Shown: in pieces, positions 9,611-17,145 of the stretch | Numbering within the stretch: the first letter of the stretch is position 1 | Layout: each line of letters begins with the position of its first letter | Origin: an uncultured Scytonema sp. | GTDB lineage: Bacteria > Cyanobacteriota > Cyanobacteriia > Cyanobacteriales > Nostocaceae | Assembly (NCBI GenBank): GCA_937873135.1 | Contig: CALMVQ010000136.1 | Location: 1 to 32,456 of the forward strand | DNA length: 32,456 nt | Direction of reading: 5' to 3' | Position numbers and translations under genes: made by a program | The notes under the pieces: generated by a model | The model's input: only the letters and a program-made list of their open reading frames with translations | The model's database searches: none | What the model was told of the DNA's origin: nothing

Positions 9611-10891
9611 TTGCAAAAAATAGTGAATTTTCTTAATCAAGTTAATAACGCTTTTCAAAGCAAACTGTCTAATCAGTTCATCCGCAATCTAGGCTGGCTG
9701 GGTATGGCAGAGATATTTTACAGAGTCTTGCGTTTGGGATTAGTTGTCATCATCGCTAGGTTTCTCACACCCTATGATTATGGTTTGGGAGCAGTTATTC
9801 TAGCAGTTCGTGAGTTTGCTATCACCTTTGCTGATGTAGGGATTTGTGCGAAGATCATTCAAGCTGAGGAAGAAGAACTAAACGACTTATGTAACTCGGC
9901 TTATTGGCTAAACTGGCTAATTTTTATCGGTTTATTTATTATTCAGTGTCTTGCTGCCTTTCCAATTTCTTGGCTTCAGAACACTCATGAGATTATTTTA
10001 CCGATTTGTGTGGTAGGAGCAGCTTATTTGCTTTGGCCTTTCGCAGCCATTCAAAGAATGCTGATTCAAAGAGAAAATCGCTTTAAAGTGATAGCTTTTA
10101 ATGATACCATACAAAATTCCTTGGCAACTATACTTTCGGCAATATTTGCGGTTTTAGGTATGGGAGTTTGGGCATTTGCTCTACCGCCAGTTTTAGTTGT
10201 ACCTTTGGAACTTATTATATTTTTAAATAATCACTCTTGGCGTCCTCAAACAGGATTTACAACAAAGTATTGGAAAAAAATATGGAATTTTGGTCAAAAT
10301 ATATTGGCAATTAATTTACTAAGGACTTTGAGGAACAACTTAGATTATTTAATTATCTATGCTTGCATAGGAGTTAAAGAGTTAGGAACATATTTTTTTG
10401 GTTTTAATGCAGGATTAGGAATTAGTTTAAGTATTATTAATGCTATAAACTCCGCTATTTTACCTCACTTATGTGCAGCAAGAACAGAACACAACAATCT
10501 CCAAACAAGTTACTTAAAGAGTTTGAGAATTATTAGCTTAGTTATTATTCCCTTTGTCTTATTCCAATCTAGTTTTGCTTACTTCTACGTACCAATTATT
10601 TTTGGTCAAAAATGGATAGTTGCCGTTCCTATTGTCATATTAATCTGCTTATCAGCAATTCCAAGACCTTTTGCAGATGCAGCCTCACAGTTACTCGTAG
10701 CAGTTGGTAAACCTCATTTGGACTTGCGGTGGAATGTCTTATTTACTACTATATTTACCGTAGCACTACTTGTTGGCGTTCATTGGCACATCATTGGGGT
10801 AGCGATATCTGTTTTATTAGTTCATATAATTTGCCTACCTTTGTTTACGTTGTGGGCAACTCGGTATGTTTTCCCGCAACGAATTACGTAA
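9611..10891 (+). CDS. Polysaccharide flippase / export protein (Wzx/MOP superfamily)
   Basis: 426-residue integral membrane protein of the MOP exporter superfamily (Polysacc_synt type), which moves lipid-linked oligosaccharides across the inner membrane. About 12 hydrophobic segments can be followed along the whole length. The first, after FIRNLGWLGMAEIFYRVLRL, carries VVIIARFLTPYDYGLGAV, the typical first-helix/loop signature of this family, followed by FADVGICAKIIQ. The C-terminal half includes SAIPRPFADAASQLLVAVGKP. The start codon appears to be TTG at 9611 or GTG at 9623; no strong Shine-Dalgarno decides. The neighbours (peptidoglycan peptidase, GT2 glycosyltransferase, serine hydrolase) suggest an envelope-related neighbourhood, but it is not in an operon with them. 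Confidence 0.82.
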   Translation: MQKIVNFLNQVNNAFQSKLSNQFIRNLGWLGMAEIFYRVLRLGLVVIIARFLTPYDYGLGAVILAVREFAITFADVGICAKIIQAEEEELNDLCNSAYWLNWLIFIGLFIIQCLAAFPISWLQNTHEIILPICVVGAAYLLWPFAAIQRMLIQRENRFKVIAFNDTIQNSLATILSAIFAVLGMGVWAFALPPVLVVPLELIIFLNNHSWRPQTGFTTKYWKKIWNFGQNILAINLLRTLRNNLDYLIIYACIGVKELGTYFFGFNAGLGISLSIINAINSAILPHLCAARTEHNNLQTSYLKSLRIISLVIIPFVLFQSSFAYFYVPIIFGQKWIVAVPIVILICLSAIPRPFADAASQLLVAVGKPHLDLRWNVLFTTIFTVALLVGVHWHIIGVAISVLLVHIICLPLFTLWATRYVFPQRIT

Positions 10892-10899
10892 TGGTGTTG

Positions 10900-11018
10900 G
10901 GTGTTAGTTGTTAGTTGTGAGAAATTACTGTTAACCACTGTACGGGCGGGTTTGCCAGGATTGTTCGTTTTTACTCACAAGTTACTCAATTAAACCCACG
11001 ACACACTAACCACTAACT
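10900..11018. repeat. Dispersed GGGCGGGTTT element (solo copy) between convergent genes
   Basis: Positions 10940-11000 are a diverged copy of the 65-bp unit found three times at 21376-21567: TACGGGCGGGTTTG at the left, GATTGTTCGTTT in the middle and AAACCC at the right. It is flanked by loosely inverted GTGTTAGTTGTTAG (10905 on) and CACTAACCACTAAC (11005 on). The whole can fold and lies between two converging genes, so it may act as a bidirectional terminator. Confidence 0.6.
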
Positions 11019-11960
11019 CTATCCCAAACGACCGATGGCTTCGGCGACTTGCTGTGAAACGAAAGGCAAAATATCGCGGTTATAAGCGATCGCTTGGCCT
11101 TCAGTAAATACCACTAAAAGATATGGAGGCTTATCGGGTAATTCAATATAAGCTGCATCGTGGCGGACTTGACTTGTCCAACCCGCTTTTGACCAAATTT
11201 GTGCCTCTTGAGGAAGACTTCCACCCAAAAAGCCTCTAATCTGGTCTTCCTCAACATTTTGTGGTAGTTCGTTAACCTTAAGGCTACGTTTCATCAAAGC
11301 CATCATAGCTTGCGATCGCTCACTCGACACAGCTACTCCACCAACAATACTATGCAATAACCTGGCGATCGCGTTTGTTGTCACCATATTACGATTTTCC
11401 AGCAACTCTCCCACAAACGCCCGTTCGCGTCCGTAAGGACCATCACACCAAGTTTTTTGGCAAACATTAATTTTCTCCATTTCTAGCCACCCCAAAGACT
11501 GGAAATAGCGGTTCACAATATTGCGCTGATATTTCCACGTCTCAAAGGGTCCAGTTGGTAATTCTGGTCCTGATGTCGTTCCACTTAATATATCTACAAC
11601 TAAACTCGTCGCATCATTGCTAGAATCAACAATCATATCGCGGATAGCTCTTTTCAACTCCTTGTTCGAGGAAGTCATGCCTTTCTCCAGCCATTCGTTG
11701 ATCGCTACCAAATAAAACAACTTAACCACGCTAGCAGGGTAAATTTTTTCAACACCACGATAAGTAAAACCACGGACGGGATGGCTCCAAAAGGCATTTG
11801 GAGTTAAAGCGCCACCAGTATTTACGAGTACTGGTGGATCGTAGACAATCCAAGTCAGAGCAATTTGGTCACGGTTTAAAGTCGGCAAAGCTGCCCAAGT
11901 TGCCTCTAAAATGCTGTTACCTAGTTGTTCGAGTTGTTCGTCCTGATTAAAAAAAATCAT
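11019..11960 (-). CDS. Serine hydrolase of the class A beta-lactamase / DD-peptidase fold
   Basis: 313 residues with the motif order of penicillin-recognising serine enzymes: SVVK at residues 77-80 (nucleophile and general base), SND at 114-116 and KAG at 258-260 (KTG-box variant), followed by WTSQVRHDAAYIELPD. The stretch NMVTTNAIARLL matches the helix after the omega loop in class A enzymes, but the Glu166 equivalent is not evident, so deacylation of beta-lactams is doubtful; a D,D-peptidase-like or esterase role is possible. There is no signal peptide, which is unusual for a cell-wall enzyme and points to a cytoplasmic location or a missed N-terminus. It is divergent from the NlpC/P60 gene 41 bp away. 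HIP1 sites occur inside the gene. Confidence 0.78.
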   Translation of the reverse strand: MIFFNQDEQLEQLGNSILEATWAALPTLNRDQIALTWIVYDPPVLVNTGGALTPNAFWSHPVRGFTYRGVEKIYPASVVKLFYLVAINEWLEKGMTSSNKELKRAIRDMIVDSSNDATSLVVDILSGTTSGPELPTGPFETWKYQRNIVNRYFQSLGWLEMEKINVCQKTWCDGPYGRERAFVGELLENRNMVTTNAIARLLHSIVGGVAVSSERSQAMMALMKRSLKVNELPQNVEEDQIRGFLGGSLPQEAQIWSKAGWTSQVRHDAAYIELPDKPPYLLVVFTEGQAIAYNRDILPFVSQQVAEAIGRLG

Positions 11961-11984
11961 TGTTCTTGAAGAATATCCTTTAAT

Positions 11985-12045
11985 CTAAAATCCGAAATCC
12001 AATGTCCCTTAATCCCAAATCTCAAATCCCAAATCCCAAATCAGA
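11985..12045. repeat. STRR heptamer tract overlapping the start of the P60 gene
   Basis: Repeated AATCCCA / AATCTCA / AATCCGA heptamers run from the upstream region into the first 14 codons of the downstream gene. In frame they encode NPKSQIPNPKS. Confidence 0.75.
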
Positions 12046-12721
12046 TGAGTATCAGTGCAAAGCCCATCTGAACTTATACGATTCACCCAATTGCGATCGC
12101 TTGGCAACTCAAGCTGCAGCTGGACGGCATTTGCGGTTAATCTTTGTAGAAACGGGCAATGACAAGTTTTCACAAGTCTGTTTATGTGAGGATGATTATC
12201 CAGGGTGGGTGTCGCTTTCTGATTTGAGTTTGTTACAACCATGCACTTTACCTTACAAGGCTAGATCATTTTCGGAATCTGAAATAAAAAAACTGCTGTT
12301 AAAAGCGATCGCTTTTACCCATCAGGCGATGCAACAACCAAATTATTACCTTTGGGGTGGTACAGTCGGACCAAATTATGACTGTTCGGGGTTAATGCAA
12401 GCAGCTTTTGCCTCGGTGGGTGTTTGGTTGCCAAGAGATGCTTATCAGCAGGAAGGGTTCACTCAGCCGATCACTATTGCCGAATTACAGCCTGGAGATT
12501 TAATCTTTTTTGGAACTCCCCAAAAAGCAACTCACGTGGGACTTTATTTGGGAAATGACTCGTATATTCATAGTTCTGGGAAGGAAGCAGGACGGAATGG
12601 CATTAGCATTGACTGTCTCGGGGAACAAGGAGATGAAGTCACTCGGTCATACTATCAGCAGTTACGCGGTGCGGGAAGAGTTGTGAAGAGTTACGAACCA
12701 CAGGGATGCAGAGAAATATGA
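12002..12721 (+). CDS. NlpC/P60 (C40) cell-wall cysteine peptidase
   Basis: 239 residues; gamma-D-glutamyl-diamino acid endopeptidase family acting on peptidoglycan peptides. The N-terminal part (about 18-80) is SH3b-like; the catalytic domain follows from about residue 92. The catalytic Cys lies in NYDCSGLMQAAF (C128), the His in ATHVGLYLG (H178) and the third polar residue in YIHSSG (H190). The architecture is as in the structurally studied Anabaena/Nostoc enzymes of this family. The first 14 residues (MSLNPKSQIPNPKS) are encoded by STRR repeats; conserved sequence begins at DEYQCKAHLNLYD. There is no signal peptide, which suggests recycling of cell-wall peptides in the cytoplasm. The stop overlaps the start of the glycosyltransferase gene by ATGA. 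Confidence 0.9.
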   Translation: MSLNPKSQIPNPKSDEYQCKAHLNLYDSPNCDRLATQAAAGRHLRLIFVETGNDKFSQVCLCEDDYPGWVSLSDLSLLQPCTLPYKARSFSESEIKKLLLKAIAFTHQAMQQPNYYLWGGTVGPNYDCSGLMQAAFASVGVWLPRDAYQQEGFTQPITIAELQPGDLIFFGTPQKATHVGLYLGNDSYIHSSGKEAGRNGISIDCLGEQGDEVTRSYYQQLRGAGRVVKSYEPQGCREI

Positions 12722-13734
12722 GGAGTTTGGTTAACAGTGAGGCGGTCAAAAATGAGGCAATGTCTTCAGTTGTCCCAGATGTTTCTGTCGTTGTGCCAGT
12801 GCATAACGAAGAGGAAAGTTTGCCTTATTTGCTAGAAGCGATCACTTCTAGCTTAACTGCTTGTCAAATGAGTTATGAAATTATCTGTGTGGATGATGGT
12901 TCAACAGATGGTTCAGCACGCTTTCTCAAAGAACAAGCACTGAATAGCCATGATTTAAAAGTAGTCATCTTGCGTCGTAACTACGGTCAAACTGCGGCAA
13001 TGGCAGCTGGCTTTAACTATGCATTAGGTAAAGCTATTGTCACATTGGATGCGGATCTGCAAAACGATCCGGTGGATATACCGATACTATTGGCAAAGCT
13101 GGAAGAAGGCTACGATTTGGTAAGTGGGGTGCGGCAAAAACGGCAAGATCGAGCTTTTACACGCTTACTACCTTCCAAAATTGCCAATTGGTTGATTCGC
13201 AAGGTGACTGGGGTGAATATTCATGATTATGGCTGCTCGCTGAAAGTTTATCGCGCTGAACTGGTGGCAGATATGAACCTTTATGGAGAACTGCACCGAT
13301 TTCTACCCGCCTTGGCGCATATTGAAGGGGCGAGAATTACAGAAGTCCCGGTGCGTCATCATGCTCGACGCTTTGGTCGTAGTAAGTATGGCATCTGGCG
13401 GACATTTAGGGTGTTGATGGATTTGTTAACAATTAAGTTCATGCAAAAGTTCCTCACACGCCCGATGCACGTTTTTGGGCTGTTGGGCTTGATTTCCATG
13501 CTTTGGGGTGGGGCGATCGGCATTTACTTAACTTTTGTAAAACTTGCTTTAGGAGAGGACATTGGTAATCGTCCTTTGCTGATTTTGGCAGTACTCCTCT
13601 TAGTTACGGGAGTACAGCTATTTTGCTTCGGTCTGTTAGCAGAATTGCTCATGAGGACTTACCATGAATCCCAAGGCCGCCCTATTTATCGCGTGCGCGA
13701 AGTTGTGGGAAAAAAGGTGGTAACTGGTGAGTAA
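12718..13734 (+). CDS. Family 2 glycosyltransferase (DPM1/GtrB-like), membrane anchored
   Basis: About 338 residues. The GT-A domain starts VSVVVPVHNEEESLPYLLEA, with CVDDGSTDGSA (nucleotide-sugar contact) and VTLDADLQNDP (DxD-type metal site), then GCSLKVYRAEL. Two C-terminal membrane helices follow (FGLLGLISMLWGGAIGIYLTF and PLLILAVLLLVTGVQLFCFG), the architecture of enzymes that transfer a sugar from UDP/GDP-sugar to polyprenyl phosphate. Donor and acceptor are unknown. The ATG at 12718 overlaps the P60 stop (ATGA), implying translational coupling; an ATG in the same frame at 12706 and a later one at 12760 (MSSVVPDV) are alternatives. Coupling to a peptidoglycan peptidase suggests an envelope role. 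Confidence 0.9.
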   Translation: MRSLVNSEAVKNEAMSSVVPDVSVVVPVHNEEESLPYLLEAITSSLTACQMSYEIICVDDGSTDGSARFLKEQALNSHDLKVVILRRNYGQTAAMAAGFNYALGKAIVTLDADLQNDPVDIPILLAKLEEGYDLVSGVRQKRQDRAFTRLLPSKIANWLIRKVTGVNIHDYGCSLKVYRAELVADMNLYGELHRFLPALAHIEGARITEVPVRHHARRFGRSKYGIWRTFRVLMDLLTIKFMQKFLTRPMHVFGLLGLISMLWGGAIGIYLTFVKLALGEDIGNRPLLILAVLLLVTGVQLFCFGLLAELLMRTYHESQGRPIYRVREVVGKKVVTGE

Positions 13735-13833
13735 TAATATTTGTAAAGATTATTAACCGCCAAGAGCGCCAAGAAAAGAGACAAGTAAAATTGCCATATC
13801 TTCTTTGCGCTTTTGCATGAGACATATAATAAA

Positions 13834-13907
13834 CGGGCGAGGAGGGATTTGAACCCCCGACACCGTGGTCCGTAGCCACGTGCTCTAGTCCACTGAGCTA
13901 CACGCCC
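13834..13907 (-). tRNA. tRNA-Arg(ACG)
   Basis: On the minus strand the sequence runs GGGCGTG TAGCTCAGTGGACTAGAGCA and on to the T-arm GGGGGTTCAAATCCC. The anticodon stem CGTGG/CCACG closes loop CTACGGA; anticodon ACG is read from 13871-13873. Its A34 is expected to be deaminated to inosine to read CGN codons. The discriminator is G and CCA is not encoded. One acceptor position is a T-T mismatch. Confidence 0.95.
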
Positions 13908-13944
13908 TAGTCAGTCGAAATTTATAATAACACATCATAAACAA

Positions 13945-14436
13945 ATGACGCAAGATAATTTTCACATTACCCATCTAGATAACCAGGGACAAGCTCAAAT
14001 GGTGGATGTGTCTGACAAATCTTCTACTGTTCGCCAAGCTGTAGCTACTGCCAGAGTGAGGATGAGGCAAGAAACCTTCGTTGCTATTCAAGCAGGTAAT
14101 GCTCCCAAAGGAGATGTTTTGGGGACAGCAAGGCTGGCTGGAATTATGGCAGCTAAACAGACAGCCTCCTTAATCCCCCTTTGTCATCCCTTGCCACTAC
14201 AAAAAATTGAAGTGCAAGTAACACCCGATCCACTACTTCCTGGATATCAACTTTATGCTACAGTCAAAACCAAAGCCGAAACAGGCGTGGAAATGGAAGC
14301 TTTAACTGCGGTTTCCGTAGCCGCTCTTACCCTTTATGATATGGCGAAAGCTTTAGAAAAGTCGATTCAAATTGAATCGATACATTTAGTCAGCAAAACA
14401 GGTGGGAAATCTGGTGACTATACCAGTCAGATTTAA
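13945..14436 (+). CDS. moaC: Cyclic pyranopterin monophosphate synthase MoaC
   Basis: Molybdenum cofactor step 1b: converts the MoaA product 3',8-cyclo-GTP to cyclic pyranopterin monophosphate. Family motifs are all present: [16 protein letters not shown] near the N-terminus, [29 protein letters not shown] around residue 75, and the catalytic stretch [19 protein letters not shown] followed by LTLYDMAK. The ending [13 protein letters not shown] is standard. 163 residues is normal. The usual DMCKA is DMAKA here, which replaces a non-catalytic Cys. It stands alone; no other moa genes are in the window. It is divergent from the tRNA-Arg gene 37 bp upstream. A hairpin at 14546-14581 lies downstream. 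Confidence 0.96.
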   Translation: MTQDNFHITHLDNQGQAQMVDVSDKSSTVRQAVATARVRMRQETFVAIQAGNAPKGDVLGTARLAGIMAAKQTASLIPLCHPLPLQKIEVQVTPDPLLPGYQLYATVKTKAETGVEMEALTAVSVAALTLYDMAKALEKSIQIESIHLVSKTGGKSGDYTSQI

Positions 14437-14545
14437 TTAACAAATAGCTTTTTTATCTACCAAATTCAGATGCTTCCTATATTGGCACGCAGAGCTATTT
14501 ATTACCTCTATCTAAAAGATTAATCAGTAACAATTCTTAAGCCCT

Positions 14546-14581
14546 AAAAAGTCATCCAATTGGTTGATGAACTGACTTTTT
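14546..14581 (+). terminator. Hairpin between moaC and hsp20
   Basis: AAAAAGTCA (14546-14554) pairs with TGACTTTTT (14573-14581); the inner bases can extend the stem imperfectly. With T's on the 3' side this is a plausible bidirectional terminator, about 110 bp after moaC. Confidence 0.5.
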
Positions 14582-14701
14582 GCCTTTGGTAATTTGAAAA
14601 TAACACTAATACAGACGTTCAGTTCTGCCATTGGTGTCTTATGTCTTATGTAGAAGTAAAAGGATTTTAACTCAGACAATAAATACTGGAGGTAAAAAAA
14701 T

Positions 14702-15238
14702 ATGGCAATTTTGCGTTTCGATCCTTTCCGTGAAATCGATCCATTCCGCGAAGTTTCTCAGTTGCAACGAGAGATGAATCGTATTTTCGATCAGATGATG
14801 CCTTCTTCTGGCGAGCGCGATTCACAAACCAACGGGTATTCTTTTACGCCTGCTGCAGAAATTCACGAGACTCCCGAACAAATTAAGCTGAGAATTGAAC
14901 TCCCTGGCGTTGAAACCAAAGACTTAGATGTGAAAGTAACCGCAGAAGCAGTTGCCATCATCGGTGAGCGTAAATCAGAAACTCAGCATGAAGAAAAAGG
15001 CATGAAACGTTCTGAATTCCGCTACGGCAGATTTCAGAGGATAATTCCTCTGCCAACTCGGATTCAAAACGATAAGGTGCAAGCTGATTTTAACCACGGT
15101 GTACTTTGCCTAACATTGCCTAAAGCTGAGGAAGAAAAGAATAAGGTTGTCACAGTCAATTTAGGTGGACAACACAATCAAGCTTTAAGCGGACAACAGA
15201 ATCAGCTTGAAATCAAAGATTCAACCCAAGCAAGTTAA
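14702..15238 (+). CDS. Small heat-shock protein, Hsp20 family
   Basis: ATP-independent holdase chaperone that forms large oligomers and binds unfolding proteins. 178 residues. The N-terminal arm contains a short tandem duplication, FDPFREI-DPFREV, and the amphipathic SQLQREMNRIFDQMM. The alpha-crystallin domain runs about residues 45-150: FTPAAEIHETPEQIKLRIELPG, KRSEFRYGRFQRIIPLP and the hallmark GVLCLTLPKAEE. The C-terminal tail is Gln/Asn-rich (QHNQALSGQQNQLEI) with only a weak I/V-X-I-like motif (LEI). GGAGG at 14688-14692 precedes the ATG by 9 nt. No CIRCE element was seen upstream. A strong hairpin ends the transcript. Confidence 0.93.
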   Translation: MAILRFDPFREIDPFREVSQLQREMNRIFDQMMPSSGERDSQTNGYSFTPAAEIHETPEQIKLRIELPGVETKDLDVKVTAEAVAIIGERKSETQHEEKGMKRSEFRYGRFQRIIPLPTRIQNDKVQADFNHGVLCLTLPKAEEEKNKVVTVNLGGQHNQALSGQQNQLEIKDSTQAS

Positions 15239-15271
15239 TTTTCATTGTCCTATCTAATTTTATAAGAATTG

Positions 15272-15309
15272 TAAGACTCCCGACTTCTCGCTCGAAGTTG
15301 GGGGTCTTA
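15272..15309. terminator. Strong hairpin after hsp20
   Basis: A 16-bp stem (15272-15287 with 15294-15309, two G-T pairs) around a 6-nt loop, 34 bp after the hsp20 stop. Arms TAAGACTCCCGACTTC / GAAGTTGGGGGTCTTA resemble the CCCGACTTC dispersed hairpins at 356-387 and 26710-26735. A U-tract is not evident after it. Confidence 0.65.
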
Positions 15310-16040
15310 TTAGGATATACTAAGTAAGTCGGTACGCTAATCAAGCTAGCTAGTTAGGGCAGTACGAGTGTCTGTTGTCAAACGTCAATTGGTAATGGTT
15401 TCAACCTGATTTACTTTTCTTAACATAGTTATATTTATTTTCGCTCACCTACTTATGTGCCGTTAAAGATTTATAATTGCGGCAGACACAGATCTGTTGC
15501 CGACTGACCAGATGTTACGCTCTCAATGGGTATTTTGATCATGTACGACGCTCAAAACGTGCCAAACCGCCATAGTTTATGTGTAAACCGTGGTTTGAGA
15601 GAGATTGCGGCTATTGGATTTCGCCCCCATTGATCTATATGAATAGTTTACTGGATTAATCATATAATTATTTTACCTGCTTCACGTTCCTTAAATCACC
15701 TCCAAGCAGAAGCAATCATATATACAGATTTTTGTCAAGCTCGTTCCCGAAAAATTTTAATGCGTTTGCCCTGGGACATAGGGTTGCCTGATGCAAGAGG
15801 ACACTCTATTCTCCTACATAGCACGTCATGTCGTCATTTTTCTTGCGCTTACCCTGTGACGTTATGTAACAGTTTGACTAACTTTCCCCCTAATAGTTAG
15901 CTGATATGTCATCATAGTTAGTGAGAATTAATTCGGTAACTGTGTTTGTTTTTTTTATTGATGGGCTTTTCCCTTTTGGTATTGAAAGACGTCTCTCCGA
16001 AATCTAAATCTATACACACTGATGATTTTGGAGAAAATTT
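15310..16040. other. 730-bp gene-free region upstream of the rbp relic
   Basis: No supported gene in either strand; stop codons are frequent. Short inverted stretches occur (for example around 15590 and 15890), but no known RNA family is recognised. GGAG at 16030 precedes the relic start by about 9 nt. A long leader would fit the temperature-regulated rbp family, which is inference only. Confidence 0.4.
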
Positions 16041-16344
16041 ATGTCAGTTTATGTAGGCAATCTCTCTTACGAGGTTACACAAGATAATATTCAGAGCGTT
16101 TTTGCAGAGTATGGTACTGTAAGGCAGATTAAGCCGCACAACTGACCTGTTTCACGGTCAGTTGCGCGGCTTTGCTTTTGTGGAAATGGGAACAGAAGCA
16201 GAAGAATCAGCAGCCATTGAAGGTCTTGATGGTGCTGAATGGATGGGTCGTGACCTCAAAGTGAATAAGGCTAAGCCCAAGGAAGACAGAGGTGGTTCGT
16301 TCGGTGGTAACCGAGGCTTCAACAGCTTCCGTAACCGCTACTAA
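16041..16344 (+). pseudogene. RRM RNA-binding protein gene (Rbp type), disrupted
   Basis: Cyanobacterial Rbp proteins are single-RRM proteins of about 100 residues with a short Gly-rich tail, many of them cold-responsive. The 5' part encodes MSVYVGNLSYEVTQDN (RNP2 VYVGNL) and stops at codon 35 (TGA 16143-16145). The 3' part, in another frame, resumes RGFAFVEMGTEAEE (RNP1), then GAEWMGRDLKVNKAKPKEDR and the tail GGSFGGNRGFNSFRNRY. The junction is a hairpin: 16131-16147 pairs with 16156-16172 with one mismatch around loop 16148-16155. Flipping the 8-nt loop restores TDRETGQLRGF, the expected family sequence, apart from one extra base. The 3' part could still be translated from TTG 16162 as a 60-residue half-domain. 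Confidence 0.85.
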
Positions 16345-16562
16345 CCTGAACTACCGATTAAGTCGCTCTCTTTGAGAAGGCAGAAGGAAGAGGGCAGCAG
16401 GAGCTGAAAGACCCCTGCCTAAAGACTCTTGATTCGAGGAGGGCCGAAGGCATTCCATTATCGGTATAATCCATCACATAAAACTTCAGCAGAGATGCCT
16501 TGTCCGGAGGGCTATCAAAATCAACGAAAGCAAAGCAAATAAAAGGAGTAGGGCAATAACCT
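16345..16562. other. Leader of the 16563 gene with a GGCAGAA-type repeat scrap
   Basis: Contains an imperfect GGCAGAA-type heptamer run (about 16376-16410) like the ends of the insertion at 23310-23504, and a TATAAT hexamer near 16463. AAAGGAG about 15 nt before the ATG is the likely ribosome-binding area. Confidence 0.4.
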
Positions 16563-16898
16563 ATGACAAAGCAAAAATCATCAGCAAATGAAGCGCAGCA
16601 TATTCACAACTCTGGCACAGAGGCGGTCGAGATGGCTCAGGCGAAACAAGCCGGAGCCGCATTCGAGTGGCATCTTGGTCGAGTGACTCGCTTGGGGAAC
16701 TTCGAGATTGCTGGAGGCAGAGAAGTGACGATTATTTGGGAAGAGGGAGGCGTCAGTTCACAGCAAGGTGACATCACTGACGAGCAGTGGGAGATTTTTA
16801 AGCTGGCGTTTTTGACGACTGGGCGGATTGCCGTGCTGAGTGATCACTCAGGGGAAGACTGGATGCGTGACTATCGGTGTCTAGAGGCAGTGCGGTAA
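16563..16898 (+). CDS. Hypothetical protein, 111 residues
   Basis: Not recognised. The first 35 residues are polar and probably flexible; the rest looks like a small alpha/beta domain: WHLGRVTRLGNFEIAGGREV, TIIWEEGGVSSQQ, DITDEQWEIFKLAFLTTGRIAVLS and a closing DWMRDYRCLEA. There is no signal peptide or membrane helix. Upstream lies AAAGGAG, and codon use is even with regular amphipathic pattern, so a real gene is likely. It follows the broken rbp gene by about 220 bp and has its own possible -10 box, so co-transcription is not required. Confidence 0.6.
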   Translation: MTKQKSSANEAQHIHNSGTEAVEMAQAKQAGAAFEWHLGRVTRLGNFEIAGGREVTIIWEEGGVSSQQGDITDEQWEIFKLAFLTTGRIAVLSDHSGEDWMRDYRCLEAVR

Positions 16899-17145
16899 AA
16901 ATTTGTCAGCATATTTCCACCATTTTTGTAGCGCCTCGAAAATATAATCACTCTGAGGTAACGTAAAATACACCAAAAGCCCTTTTAGGAATCGATTCTT
17001 GAGATTATGCCTTTAAAAACAAACTGAGGCATAACCTCGGAAGTGATGAAGATAATGCCTGTCGCCACCCAACAAGGTATTTAAAAGCTTCAAAGCTTCT
17101 CACATCGTCTCAGTTGGGGGGAACCTTCGATCTCTAAGTTTAGCG

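Noticed and set aside
14590-14701. CIRCE (HrcA) operator before hsp20
   Set aside because: The TTAGCACTC-N9-GAGTGCTAA pattern was looked for and is not present.
16131-16172. Reversible DNA inversion switch in rbp
   Set aside because: Flipping the loop corrects the amino acids but leaves one extra base, so neither orientation gives an intact frame.
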